DNA from: Ascaris suum
Lineage: Eukaryota; Nematoda; Chromadorea; Rhabditida; Ascarididae
Assembly (NCBI GenBank): GCA_013433145.1
Contig: CM024178.1
Span: 8,665,260-8,729,259 of the forward strand
Reading direction: 5' to 3'
DNA: 64,000 bases
The notes under the pieces were generated by a model that was given only the letters and a program-made list of their open reading frames with translations, made no database searches and was not told the origin of the DNA. The position numbers and the translations under genes are program-made. Numbering within the stretch: position 1 is the stretch's first letter; each line of letters begins with the position of its first letter. Shown one piece after another: positions 38,909-52,853 of the stretch.

Positions 38909-40874
38909 TTGAAAATTTTTTAAAAAAAATATACGTTGTTAAAAATATAAGAATGCGCAAATTCTAAGAGTTCAAAATTACAATTTTCTTTTTTCTTTAT
39001 CGCAAACTATCAACTAAAAATTATAACTTCAAATGTATGACACAATAGACTAAAATATATCTTTGGAGGATCGCATTCCACATTTGCATATATTTATCGA
39101 GTATTATCGATTATTTCCATTAGTTTTTTCACTAAAGCAACTGAAAGTTATTTCTCTTTTTCATATCCGCATTTATAGTATTCGATTGATTTATTTATTT
39201 AGTGCTGAGAAAATAAAATGCAAAATTCCTCATCAAATGATTGCATAATAAGAATAGCGAAGAATAGAAAAAAAAAAGATTGAAAAATGCAAAAAAAAAA
39301 GAAACAAAGAGAAGATTTGAAGTATTCAACAAAGAAATGATTGCATTTTTATGCAAATTTATGAAAATTTTTATGCGTACTTTTATAATAATTTAATAGT
39401 CGAACGATAGTGAATACTCGTAACGATTCCTTCCTTCATAATAGAAATATTTCTAAGATGACTCAATGATCAAATGCTAAACATTTTTTTTTTTTGGAAC
39501 TCAAATCTTATAGCAAATTTTTATAACGCCTAAATTTCAAAAGGTAATATATTCGGGAAAAAAGTTTTATTTACCTGATTTCTTGATAAATTACCTGTTC
39601 AACGAAACAATCGCAAAAAAAATGCTCGTTCTTCATAAATGAAGCAGCTTGTGCACCATAGAATCGATCAACGCTTCAGTTGTTTTTTTCCTCACTGATG
39701 CGATTTCAATTGTCTATGTGCTTAAAGAAAAAAGCTTCCACAAGGTATGATTTCGTCAAGGTGATCTCTACTCGATTATGAACTCTGAGGTAGTGATATT
39801 CATTGAGTTCGTGCTCTCTTCTCTCGCTTTGCAAGAACAATAGCAATTGCTTATTCTGCGATGTTCGGTATTACAAAGGCGAGAGGAATGTCATAGAGGT
39901 CATATTTTAGAGGGCAAAGGTCAAGTTGTTGAAAAAACTTACAAAGTTCTTTGATGAAATTGAAAAAAGAAAATTGAAAACATTCCAGGATTCACTCATT
40001 CTCGACCGGTGGAAGCTTGGATTACCGACTGTATTTTGTTTTAAACCCAAAAAATATTCATGCAAAATCCGACGAAAAAAAAAAAAAGTTCCCTCAAAAA
40101 TTGAGTAAAAAATTATGAAAGAAAATTATTCCATTCAGCAATGAATCGATCATTGAAATTAGATCATTGAAGAGAAAATTATAAAATTATTCGATTACGT
40201 AAAAATTTAAAAATTATTTGATTGTGGAAAAAAAAATTTAATTTAAAAATACTTAGGGAACATTTTTTTTTTTAAAGTCTTTCATATGGCGAAATAAGTC
40301 CACTTATTTAATGACTTTACCACTTCATAATAAGATCTCTTGATGAAGTTTAACTTGTATATTTTTGAATATAGCAAAGCCGTTACATATAAACTAACGT
40401 CATATATTTAAGTTGCAAATGCCCCCAATAAGCTAAATACTAATAATAGGAAAATATTTGCCGCAAGGACATTTCCAAGAATTTGGCTTCGATTCCGTTA
40501 AAAGACAATAATTACGTTTTCCGATTCAGTGAGGATAAATTCACCGCGAACATTTTTATCGCTAAAGAAAAAAACAAGGAAAAGCGATGAACGCCATGAA
40601 CAGATGCTAAAGCTATAATCGTGGCTGATGAGTTAGAGAGAAGTAGAGGTAGAGATAGAAAGAGAGGGAGGAAGGGAGAGAATTGTACTTTGAAGTTAGA
40701 GCATTCAACCCTAGAACCTTACTCTGATGTTATTACTAGAGTTGTTAAATTGTTTGTTACTAGCGAATGCTTTCCATAATCCTTCTGTAATTAGCTAACG
40801 AATGTCGCACATTAACATCCAATCTAATTTCAGAGGTAACAGGAAACTCTCTTACTACTTCTATTCTTATTCTT

Positions 40875-41008
<134 letters not shown>

Positions 41009-43819
41009 GCAACATTAACCTTGATATTGAAGAATGCTAAATACTTTATAAAAATTCCATACAAATTTCTTATTATTCTACTGTAATATTAATCGTATTC
41101 GATTTATTACTGATCAATTGATGATCTTTGATCTTTCTTGATACTCTATTTGATATTCGAAATGTTCATATGGAAAAATGATCTAATGAAAAAATTTTTC
41201 TTTTCTTTTTTTGCATTGCATATTTTCTTTTTCTTCCAAAATTTTCTCTTTTTCTCTTGTAGGTTTTCTTCTTTCACTTTTTACATATTTGAGTTTTTTT
41301 TCAAATGTAATCCACAACTGAAATTCCAATTGAGTTTCTACGAGAAGAAAAAAAAAAAAAAATGAATATCCAAGAAGCTTAATTTGTGCTCCTATTTGAT
41401 CCTTTGTATTCACATCCGATATATTCATTTCCTTTTGCCTCCCTCATTTTAGCAAAATGATACGAAATTTCCAATTTCCACAGAAAAAAAAAATTTTCTT
41501 TTTTCTTAAATTTTTGAATCCATATAAATGCATTTCAATAAATATTTCAAAGTATTACAAATCATAAAGAAATCTCTTCAAAGTTCTTCGATTTGAAGCC
41601 GAAAAATATTCTATTAAATAAAAATTGAAAACATCTATATTTTGCAAATAAAACGAACACAAATAAAAGAGTATAGTTGAATCAAAGTTGACAATGTTAT
41701 TCTCTATTGAAATCGCCGTTCTCTTTTTTTTTTTGACTTAATCGGTTTTATATTCATTTGTTTTTTTTTTTAAATTTCACATTCAACGTATACTATTATT
41801 TCATTAAATTTTTATTTTCAAGCAATAATAAATTGCATGAATTTTATTCAATTGGAAACGCCTACACTTGAATCCCTCCCCTTTCATCATATTCTCAAAT
41901 TGGTCTCTACCATGAATTCCTCCCCCACCCGTTCCATCTTCCTCTACACTTTGTTTCTCGAATTTAGGAGACAATAAACTGGATAATTAGTTTATGGATG
42001 AAAAATCTCTCAAAATGGACGGTTTTTCATTCATGGTTATATTGATATCTCTTTAATTTCTATAATTAGATTTAAATCTTCTTTAAGAACTTGATGATTG
42101 CATAATATAATCACATATATCATCACATTGAAACTACTCTACATTAAATTAAATTGCTGAAATTTTCGTGATTCGTAAATGAAATGAGATGATTCATAAA
42201 TCATGCAGCTAAAGTATTTGCTGTTAGAAAATTCCTCAGTCATAATCGATCGAACGACCAACCGAGTGGCCGACCGGTTATAGAAATGCCTCAAAATTTC
42301 ACCACCAGAACGCTAGCCAAACATTGAATTGTTATGCATTTATTGTTAGTTCTAAATGAAATTACAATTATTCTGACTATATATGAAATATTATTATGGA
42401 TGTTTTGGATTGTTTAAACTATTAAATGCACAATAAGAGAGGCGCACTGATAAGGCATAGGCTGATTTCTATAATTAGACTGGAACAAACATTTTTTAAA
42501 ATTTAATTCAAACTTATGGCAAGATTTCTCACATAAAGGCCGTATAGAGGAATAACCCAAAAAAGACTTCATTTCCTATACAAATATACTCCCTCTCCAA
42601 TCCAATCCCCTTATTTCATGTCTCTCTTTTGTTAGGTTTTTCATCCTTCTCTCGATTCTACGTATCCCCTTCCCCCCCCCCTCCTCCTCCTCCTCCCCCC
42701 CAATCCCTCTTCCCCTTCTTAAATTCTTATCGTTTTGTTTTCTTGCTGTTTTAGAAATTGGTATCAACTTTTAATGTTTTCTTCCCTAGATAGAAAATGC
42801 AGTCGGAAAGAGGACGAATTTGAAAGAAGGGAAGAAGCTTTTATCGATTTCTAAGCACGTAAATTGTTGCGGCTAAGCGAGCAAAAATCAGTAAATAAAT
42901 ATGCGTCAAACGTATGTTTGTGCTTATTCGACGTTTCGTATTCAAATAAAAGATACAATCAACACTTTAAAAAAATTTTTTTAATATTATTTTGATATTT
43001 GATATTATTTAAAAAATTTTCATCATAAATGATTATGATTGCAATATTGCAATTTTTTTTTTTGCAAATTATGCAACGATAAAAATTTGCGAAACATTTT
43101 GGATTATTGCCGAATTTGTTAAGCTTTTTTTTTCGCACATTAGAATATATTGCTTTACGATGAAATAAAATGACTAAATTCTACAATGCTGTATTAGAAT
43201 TCAACAATATGTGCTTATCGATCTGTCGGTAGTATTTATATTTTTTACTTGAATTTCACTAAATTTTCGGGTTATCTGTTAGGAACACAAACATACGCTC
43301 GATCCAACGATAATAATAATTTTAATTTTTTATTTTTATTTATTAATTAATAATTTCAAATTTTTTTAAGTTCAATTTCATCGTATAAAATTTTAATGCA
43401 TCATTTTTAAATGAATAAATGTATAAGAGAAATGAAAAAAAAATTCTCTTTAATTGATAAATACTATTAAATTTTAAAAAAAACTGATAAAATAAAGTAA
43501 AATTAACACAATATTAAAAGGATATAAATAATATTGAAAAAATTTAAACGAGAAATATGGGGAAAAAAATGAGAGAGAAAAGATAAATAACGATATAATA
43601 TTTTTCATTAAAATTTCTAAGGTAATATAACAAACGTATATTGCAATGGCCGCTTTTTTTTCGATTTATTTCCCTCTACTATCGATAAAATTATACAACG
43701 ATAGTGAGCAATTGATAACATTTCACTGATCATAAATTCATGTGTATTCTTCATGGTTATCAGGTTTGTATTTATTTTTTCATCACTTACATTCCTATCA
43801 ATTGTCCAAAAAAAAGTTT

Positions 43820-43922
43820 ACGGCCAATATTGGCCAAAGAAAGTCATAGCCGAATGGAAATATTGGCTGCAATTTTATTCAGGCAAAAATATTGGCCGAA
43901 TAAAATTATAGACAATATTAGC
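43820..43922. repeat. AATATTGGCC repeat cluster with inverted arms
   Basis: GGCCAATATTGGCC (43,822-43,835) is a perfect 14-bp palindrome. AATATTGGC recurs at about 43,859 and 43,888, with AATATTAGC at about 43,914. AATTTTATTC (43,871-43,880) and GAATAAAATT (43,898-43,907) are exact inverted arms. Confidence 0.7.
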
Positions 43923-46900
43923 TAGAAAAAAAAACATGAATTTCATTTTTTTTCTCCCCAAGAATTTTTCATCGAATTATAAATTTAAATTCGATTGTAA
44001 AAATTGCAATCGAATTTAATTTTTGCAATTTGCAAAACGAAAAAATTTCTGCAAAAAAAATTGCACATTAAAAATGTTTGCAAACTATAATTTCATTTGA
44101 ATAATTTTATTTTTCGTTACATTGTCAATTGATCTATTTTTTTTCAAACATTTTGCTAATCATATTTGGCGAAAATTTTTTAAAAATTATAACGAATCGA
44201 TATCTATGATGGAAAAAAAATCTCTTAGTTATTTAGTGTTTTTTTTTTTGAAAAGAAAAAACTTATTTAAAATTATTACTCGATAGGAAATTTGCATAAT
44301 ATTCAAAAAATAAATAAGATTTTATATTTGAGACAATCGATTAAATCACTCAAAGTGTTTAAAAATGCAACAAAAAATAAAATTTACTTTAATTCTTAAT
44401 TTGATTTAAATTAATTTTATTACAATATTTTTATTTAGTTTTGTAAATGATTTAGTAATTTTATTCAAATTATAATGAATTTGAATAAATTTCAAATAAT
44501 TTCAAATAAAAATAAATTTTAAATGATATTAGCATACTCGTCGATTAGTAATTCTAAAAGTAATTCTAAATAACAAATGAACAATTTAATGCAATGAGTT
44601 ATTACTATATGGTGTAAATATGATAATATAAATGAAAATTGCTGTAATAAGTAAACTTATTAGCTCATAGATTAAAATATTTCATCTTCGATGAATGAAT
44701 TACATTCAACATATATTTTGTGTGATTTCCGATTTAACGATAAATCTCTAAGAAATATTTGACTAATATTGATAAGTTGTTAAGCATATCAGTCACTCAA
44801 CAAACCTATTGATCAAGTTTCTAAGCTTTTAAGCTTCTTAAGCTTTAATCTGGCCTAATGATCATTAATTTTATGCTTAAATTTTCCAAACATTTTCAAG
44901 TTGGTAAAGAAATATATTTTCGATGAATAGAGTGAAAATTTTTACAAGCATAAAAATTTCATCTCTAATTTAATGAGGAATTTTTTTTTTTTTGAAGGAC
45001 TTTTTGTAATTCTTTTTGAAAAAATTATATATTTAAGAAATTAATGAGGAAATTCTCTTTATTAGTGCTAATATATGTTCAATTTAATCATTGTTAATTG
45101 CATTGAACTGCATGATTGTCAACAAAAGAACGTTGTGTTGACATTTCAACGGTGACAGCTTTCATTAGTGACAGCTGAATTCCCCTTCTTCAACAATTAA
45201 GTTGTTTGTTTGTTTTTTTTTTTTTTCATTCGATAAACAAACTTTATGATTCGACTATTATTTAAAGATTCTCTTATTTCTCTATTATTATCAATGGAAA
45301 ATTTTCATGAAAAAATTGTTTGTAAAGATGAAAGATATTTACAAAAAAAAAAAAACTCAATTGATTAAATGCTTAAGTGATATCTTTGCAATTTTGAGTC
45401 GAATATTCTCAAACGATGGAAAAAAATTTTTTTTTTTGCTTATTTATTTATTCTTCTTTTTTTTTCTGGATTTTTTTTTTGGATTTTATGAAAATTATTT
45501 GAATATACGATTGAAATGTATAATAATATCAATAATATTATAAATAATATCAAATGATCATTTTTCGTAAATTCATTGAAAAAAAAAATTATTTTAACAG
45601 TCTATTTTTCGATCATTGCTTTAATAAGGGGCACATCTGTGTTGGTTTTATTTCATCGTTGATGTAATTGCCTCTATCATTAAACGAAGCACTCTGAAAA
45701 ACACCCATATGTACAACAATTGCTTACTTATCCAAAGAGTTAAAGAGAGGGGATGGGAGAAGAAGTGGGAAGGGGAGAGGGAAGGGGTATATGCAGGATA
45801 CAGGATTCGCATAGAGGATAATTAAATGCGCTTTTCTTTATAATTATCGAAATCGCTTTGCCTCACATTCATGTTTTTATGTTGTGAAGTATTTGGTAAT
45901 CATAAAACATTTTCTAAAATATACTCGAGCAATAAGAGTATTAAAAAACGAGATTGATAGTCGCATAGGATACTCGTGAATATTTTCTTCTGTTATCTTT
46001 TCGTATTAAGGAGAATTCTATCTTTTCAAAAAAAAAAAAAAAACGCATCAAACGTCATCCTTAATGGTACTTTAAATTTGAAAATCAGCCAAGAAAAAAA
46101 TTTCCCATGAAAAAAAATTTTTTGGCAATAAAAAGGAAGAAAATATGAGAAATTTCTTGAAAAAAAATTTTTTAAAGAAAAAATTTCTTATAAATCATTT
46201 TGTTTTCATATTAAATTATCTATTCAGATGTAAAAAAAAGCTTGACTTTAATAGTTTTTTTTTTTTTTTTGCAAATATCATAGATAATATGAATATTTGT
46301 TAGAGAGGAAATTTTTCGCTCATAGATCTTCTATGAATCACTTCAATGAATTTATATTAGTTATATTTATTATCAATTTAGCGATTATTAATGAAAAAAA
46401 AAATTTTTTTTTTCCATTATATTATTGATTGACAACAATTATTTGTTTATATGATGATATTTGATACTTATATGGGTATAATTTACGAAATTACTTACGA
46501 ATTGATTATCGATGGTATTTGTTTGTTTGTTTGTTTGTTTTTTTGTTTTCATTTAAATATTTTTGACTTTCAAACTTTTATTTCAACTTTTATTTCCAAC
46601 GTTTACTAACTCCTTTTGGTATTTATCGTTTCATAGTCGGTTATATAAAATGAGCATCAATCAAAGCAGTTGCTTCCGGTTTTTTTTTACATAATGAAGT
46701 GCTTCCGGTTTACTAAAACCTCGATTTTTTTTTTTAATTCTAACTATCGAACAATTCGATAAAATCACTACTTGCAAAAATAAACGACCAAAGAAATTGT
46801 GGGAGCCGCGAGTGGAACCATAAAATTCAGTTGTTTTCTTTTTTTATTGGGGTGCGTCGATTAGAAACCGGAGTCCCGAAAAATGAGTTCGGAACATTAG

Positions 46901-47465
46901 AGAAACAAATGTTCATAAACGATTGCATATATTGAGTTGTATACTTTCATAGCAATAAGCTTTACTTTTTATGTGATAGCGAAGTTGGGTACGAAGATGT
47001 GTTTTCTGCGGAAATATTTCTTCGGAAATTTAAGCAAATAAAAAACTCAAAATTATTGGCTTAGTTTTGCAGAAATATGCTAAACCTATATTCCCCTAAT
47101 CCTTCCCCCTCACTACGCCCTTCCTCACCTCCCACCCCCCCCCCTCCTCACTCCACCACTAGATACTCGCTGCAATTTTTGATGAAAGAAGTTGTATGTG
47201 TATTTCTCTGCCGCTTGCAAATTGGCGTAATCTATATAAAACGCGCTAATTTCTTTAATATTCCCCTCTCTTTCCCAATCCACCTCTCCTCTTCCCCTCC
47301 CTTCCGCCCATCATTCCCGAAATTCATATTTACCCGAAGTATTGCTTACACTCCCCCCATCTAAAATTAAAAGAAAAAAATTCCACATGCGCGCTCACAT
47401 CCCCTCATTTTTGATCAGCCTAGTATCGTTGCACACTTCAAAACGCTACGCAACTAATAACGCAT

Positions 47466-47690
<225 letters not shown>

Positions 47691-47744
47691 ATGCGCGTGC
47701 ATGCGTGCGTGCGCGCCTGCGTGCTTAAGTGTGAATGCAAGCGT

Positions 47745-48025
47745 ACGCATGCGCAATGCGCTGCCTCGTTGCTATAGTAACCGCGCATTGCGCTAAATGC
47801 TCATTGCGTTTGTCGCTCAATGAATTTTCGTCGATATCTCATTGCTTTTACCGTCGTATTGTCGACGATCAGCATTATAGAACTTTGCTCTCTCATCCAA
47901 TGTTTTGCATGTCTGCCGTTATAGTCTCTTACCAGCCGTCTGTCTCTATTCGTATTTTAGTGTGGGCATTTCGATTGGTTCATTGCAGCGTTGACTTGCA
48001 CATATTGCATTGCAGCGTTGTGTTG
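47745..48025. promoter_or_regulatory. GC-rich candidate control region with nested palindrome and X-box match
   Basis: This stretch follows a long (TA)n array and is far richer in G, C and CpG than its flanks. A perfect 11-bp inverted repeat, GCGCAATGCGC (47,751-47,761) and GCGCATTGCGC (47,783-47,793), encloses GTTGCTATAGTAAC (47,768-47,781). That 14-mer satisfies every position of the RFX/DAF-19 X-box consensus RYYNYYWTRRNRAC. Further ATTGC half-sites follow, including CATTGCAGCGTTG repeated at 47,981 and 48,008. A 112-codon open frame overlaps (47,735-48,073) but resembles nothing recognised. Function as a promoter is inference; the nearest recognised gene (calmodulin) starts 10.6 kb away. 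Confidence 0.35.
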
Positions 48026-49070
48026 TGTGTTCGACAATCTATGGGGTGTGTGTGTGTGTGTGGCTCGTCGTGAAGAAAATATTCGTTCGTCGGTATTGAA
48101 TTCGTCGAGAGATTGTTGCATCTTCTCTTTTCCGGTTTGCTCTTAACGCATACAACCGGATCCGCTTTGCTTTTTTTCTCTTTTTTTGCTTATAATGCAA
48201 CTCGTTTTCAAGTATGTTTTGCAATACCCTCCCCCCTCCCCGCTTGGCTACTAATCTTTTTTTTATTTCCGGTCATCTGATCAAGCTGCGATTGCCATAG
48301 CTATGCTTGCTTGCGTGTAACGACAGAAGGGGCGGAGGGGAGGGGGGGGGGGGGATGGGCGGAGGAAGAGGGAGAGTGAAGAGACGTCGCGGATTTCTCC
48401 TCATCTGTGGGCAAGTTTTTCAATTTTCATCAAAAACGCTTATCGTTAAACTCGGCCTATGCCTTCGTCTAATTATTTTTCAACATGGATATTTTATCTC
48501 TGTGTAAATAAATGTGCATTCTTGAGTATTATTAAATCAACAGGTAACTTCCTAGTGATTAATCAATATACCTTATGCTGCCAAAAAAAAAAATGCTGAT
48601 TTTCTAGCTGCAAATTTTTGCACTAAAAAATTTCGTTTTTCATTTGCCAAGTTTTGACTTGATCCACTTCTTCAAACGTGCAATTTTACCATTCTTCAAA
48701 TGCAACTTTTGGGGGGAGGTCTTCAAGCTTATCTCCTTCCTCATCACCTCTTTAGCGAAGGTTGGCATCTTTGCCGCATCCCATCCTCCTCGGTCCCTTT
48801 CTTGTATTCTGTTTCTAATAGTATCACCCATGCGTTGCGTTTGATTTCGTATGCCCATTACAGGCAAGCATCAAGCATGAAATCTTATCATACAAGTGAA
48901 TGGTTGCATGAGCTGTCGTTTTTTTTTTTAATTTTTCGCTACGATGAGTCACGCTCTAATGTGGTACTTGCGTTCTAAACCTGTATTATCTTAATGATTC
49001 GTTATGTGATGTAGTATGCATGACTTGTTAAATATAAGTTGTTTGAATTCAGGTCATCCGCACGAACGAT

Positions 49071-49093
49071 GGGGGGGGGGGGGGGGGGGGGGG
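49071..49093. repeat. G23 tract
   Basis: Twenty-three consecutive G followed by a purine-only GGAGGAAG-type stretch to about 49,135. The longest homopolymer G/C run in the window. Confidence 0.95.
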
Positions 49094-49823
49094 AGGAGGG
49101 AGGAGAAGGGAGGAAGAAAGGAAAAGAGAGGAAATTAGCGGTGAAATACTTATTCGTTTTTATTGCGTTGTTAACTAAATTACGTCTGTATAAGCGAGCA
49201 TTTCTATATTGAACACAATTATGGAAAGTTATTTTTATTTTCCCTTTTGAAGCATATCGGAGGGCAATTTCGAAGGATGCAATTCCCTTTTTTTCTAAAT
49301 GCCAATAAAAGTTCGTCATTTCTAGAATATTTAGTGCATCAATTTCATGTCCTCATTGTGATTGTTTCTTGAAAATTTTCCACTTGGGCATAAAATTTAC
49401 CCACGTAGAGGAATTACCCAAACAATGGGAAGATACTTCCCCCCCCCCCTCACTATTTTCGTTGCGCTCCTTCATCACCCATATTTCTCCAACTCTCAAA
49501 CGATCCTCTCTTAGCTCCAAATAGACTTACAGAAGCGTCGCGTTTGTGTGTTGTCATTAAAATTCTATATTATTTCTTTGATCAGTAGCGAGGAATATTG
49601 TTCCGATGTCGTTTTTTTCAGAATAAAACACTTATCCATTGAAATTATTGTAAAAGTAAGCCAAATTTTTTTTCTTCGATTTATTTAGCAATTCCAATTT
49701 CAGTGCTTTAAGCTTGTATTTTATAGGAGGAACCATTGTCTATATTATTTTACGCGAAAATGTTTCATTTTTGGTTATGATTTGTTAATATTTTTCTTTT
49801 TTTTTTACTATTTATTTGCGAAT

Positions 49824-49829
<6 letters not shown>

Positions 49830-49900
<71 letters not shown>

Positions 49901-49916
49901 TTATATTTATTTATTT

Positions 49917-49996
<80 letters not shown>
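49830..49996. repeat. (TA)n joined to (TTTA)n
   Basis: TA repeats from 49,830 to about 49,895 pass through a short mixed segment into about 93 bp of TTTA tetranucleotides ending at 49,996. Confidence 0.96.
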
Positions 49997-49998
<2 letters not shown>

Positions 49999-52508
49999 AA
50001 ATGCATCACTTAAACTCGAATTGAAAAAGAATGATGGAAATTGCTTCACAGTTGTTTTTACTTTTTGTTTTTTTTTTTAGATGAATCTTGCTTGAATTTT
50101 TTCTTCCATGGATCTTGCTTTATGGGTTTTTATGCGGGTTTTTTTTTTCTCTTATAGATTTGTATTGTAAAACACATCATGGTGGTGTGGTTTCAACCTT
50201 GAAGTCGTTGAAGCTCGGGTCGTGAAGTTTGTTTGGTATAGTCTATACCAGAGGGTGTCCGATTTTTTAATGTTTTCAGCTGTGCAAATAATAATTACAC
50301 ATAAAAGTCTGCATACGTTTTATGATGCGTTAGGCCATATTTTTCCACCGAAGTGATCCACGATTTCTAACAGTTCACGTTGAAATCTGAGTGCACCATT
50401 GATTATTTTACCTTATTTATGCTGAGTGGAATTGTGAAGGCACATATCGCGCTAGCTCCTCTGATGCGCTTTCCCGTTGGCTTTAAATTTGTCGCTTTTC
50501 GTTGATATTTAGGTGATTAAATGTTTACTAGATGTAATTATTGAATGAATGCAAATCTATATGAAAACATCCTGAAATAGGCAAAGGAGGGGAAAGGGGT
50601 TAAACCCCTCAGGTTATTCCAGGGAATTTCGGTTTAAAAAAAATGCCCTTCGTAATTTTAAGGGATAGCAGTTGCCATCACTCCACCTCTTATCGTTGAT
50701 GACAACGTCTGTTTTGCAGAAGAGAAAGAAAGAAAGAAAGAAAAGAAAAAGGCAGTAAATGCTGTCGATAAGCTATTTGCTTCCTGAAACGCTTATGAGA
50801 TTAGTGGTCACCAGAAGCTATAAGCTAGATCTCATTCTGCAGCATATTCCTTTTATTAATTTTTTCCTTCTTAATATAGGTGCATAGTAGTGCAACCCTT
50901 CAATTGCAAGCATTGCTTACGTTTCTCTCATTTATGGTTTCTTTTTTTAATTAGAATTTATAGAATAATTTCAGCCGTTTTTATGATGAAAGTTTTATTG
51001 AGTAACTAATTAGTAATAATTAGTTATTTTTAGGTGAGATGGGGGACAGGTAAGTTATTAATTAGTAAAGGTAATTAAGGCCAAGCAATTTGTTGCACTT
51101 TTTTTGCCTGCATTTATTAGTGAGATATTCTTCAGAGGTGATGTTTGAAATTATGGCTGGTAAATTTTAGAAAGTTGTTAGTGATAATAAAGATAAGAAG
51201 TTGATCAAATTGATCTAATTAGTTGGAGAGATACTTTCCGACAGTTTTGCAAAATGGATGAGAAGATTACTGATTGAAAAAAAAAATCGATCATCATCAG
51301 GGCAGTATGATAATATCGATATGTGGATATATGTCTGGATGTTATTCAAATGTCAAAATCATTGCGTTTATGATGTGTTGCATTTTTTGCAAAGAGTTTT
51401 TGCTTCTTTTTTTGCAAGCAAAAGAGCAATCCTATATATCTCTCGATGGTTACCATTGAAGGTGTTGTGTCATTCCTATTGGTGTATGTGATCCGATTAG
51501 GTAGCCGTCTACGGTGTGGGTCCGCGTCGATGGTGGCGAATCATGATTGTCGTTGGATACGAGTATTGCATGAAGGAGGTGCAAGAATTGCAAATCTGTC
51601 ATGGGTAGGCTTATCTTCTTTTCGTTCGCCGATTCACCTTTCATTATCGACAACCGGTTATCATTATTATTTCCCATCCATTGACCTCAATAAATGTTGT
51701 CGCTGCAACGCGGCTGCTCACTTCGTGATAGTATCGTCGATATTGATAATAAAGGAAGTATACGATTGTTTGCGAGTGAAATTTGATACAGTTATTTTTA
51801 AATATAGGAGCTATGACTGAGAATCAACAGATGAGCTCGTTCCAGCTTTTTTTCGTCAGGGATAACAGGCTGTAGACTGTGAGGATGATGATGATGTGAG
51901 GTACATTTTCTCACGTTGCGTTAGCAACCGGTCGGTCAGGATGAACGTATTTTTAGGTTATTTGAGTCATCTCTTTTCCTCCGAAGAAAAAAAAATTATG
52001 TTAGTGAGAAAAGAAATTTCTGAAGAATTGTGATCAGGAATGGTTTACCGTTTCTTTATCTTCTCTGTTCACTTTGAAAGTATCTCATAAAATAATCAAC
52101 ACTATACATTTCCGATCTCTCTTTTTATCTATTTAATCTCTAATTATTGCGTTGAAAAATTTGTGCTTTCTGATTCCTTTTGCGTCGGTCTAAATGATAT
52201 TTAAACGGATCGTACGCGTGCCATTTAGAAGAGAACGTTTTTATCGTTCCTAATTGATATCATTGATAAACGAACGAAATATGAATAAAATTTTTTGACG
52301 CATAAAAATTGATAAATTTTCTATTATATTTTTGTATCGTTATTGCTATTAAATGAATTTATCCTCGCCATTTTTATTTTTTGAAGATTTATTTCTGTGG
52401 ATTTTACTTTTAATTCGAGAGGTATTTTATTGTTTTTTCTTAATAAAAATTAACCGCGAAGGAATTTTAGTTTTTTTTTCAACATAAAAAATATTTTATA
52501 TTTTTTTG

Positions 52509-52511
<3 letters not shown>

Positions 52512-52575
<64 letters not shown>
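52512..52575. repeat. (TA)n microsatellite
   Basis: About 64 bp of uninterrupted TA dinucleotides. Confidence 0.96.
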
Positions 52576-52578
<3 letters not shown>

Positions 52579-52774
52579 CATTTATAAATGATAAATTATT
52601 CACTCATGAGCGTCACTAGCAATTGCTTGATTGTAATAAAGGTGAGTGGAACTTTTTTTTTTGCGTTGAACGAGTCTGAACGCATGTATGAGTGCTAGAA
52701 AATTGGCAGACGTCCAACTAGATTTTTTTTTGCCATTTGAATAAAATTCACTCGAAGTTTTATTTTCACACTTC

Positions 52775-52775
<1 letters not shown>

Positions 52776-52851
<76 letters not shown>
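52776..52851. repeat. (TA)n microsatellite
   Basis: About 76 bp of uninterrupted TA dinucleotides, 200 bp from the previous array. Confidence 0.96.

Positions 52852-52853
<2 letters not shown>

Noticed and set aside
47735..48073. 112-codon plus-strand open frame.
   Set aside because: No recognisable domain, Cys/Val-rich text partly built on (GT)n, and no splice or start support; kept only as part of a candidate control region.
49408..49428. GGAATTACCCAAA, reminiscent of the nematode SL1 spliced leader.
   Set aside because: Not followed by a GT donor or an Sm site, and only a partial match; not an SL RNA gene.
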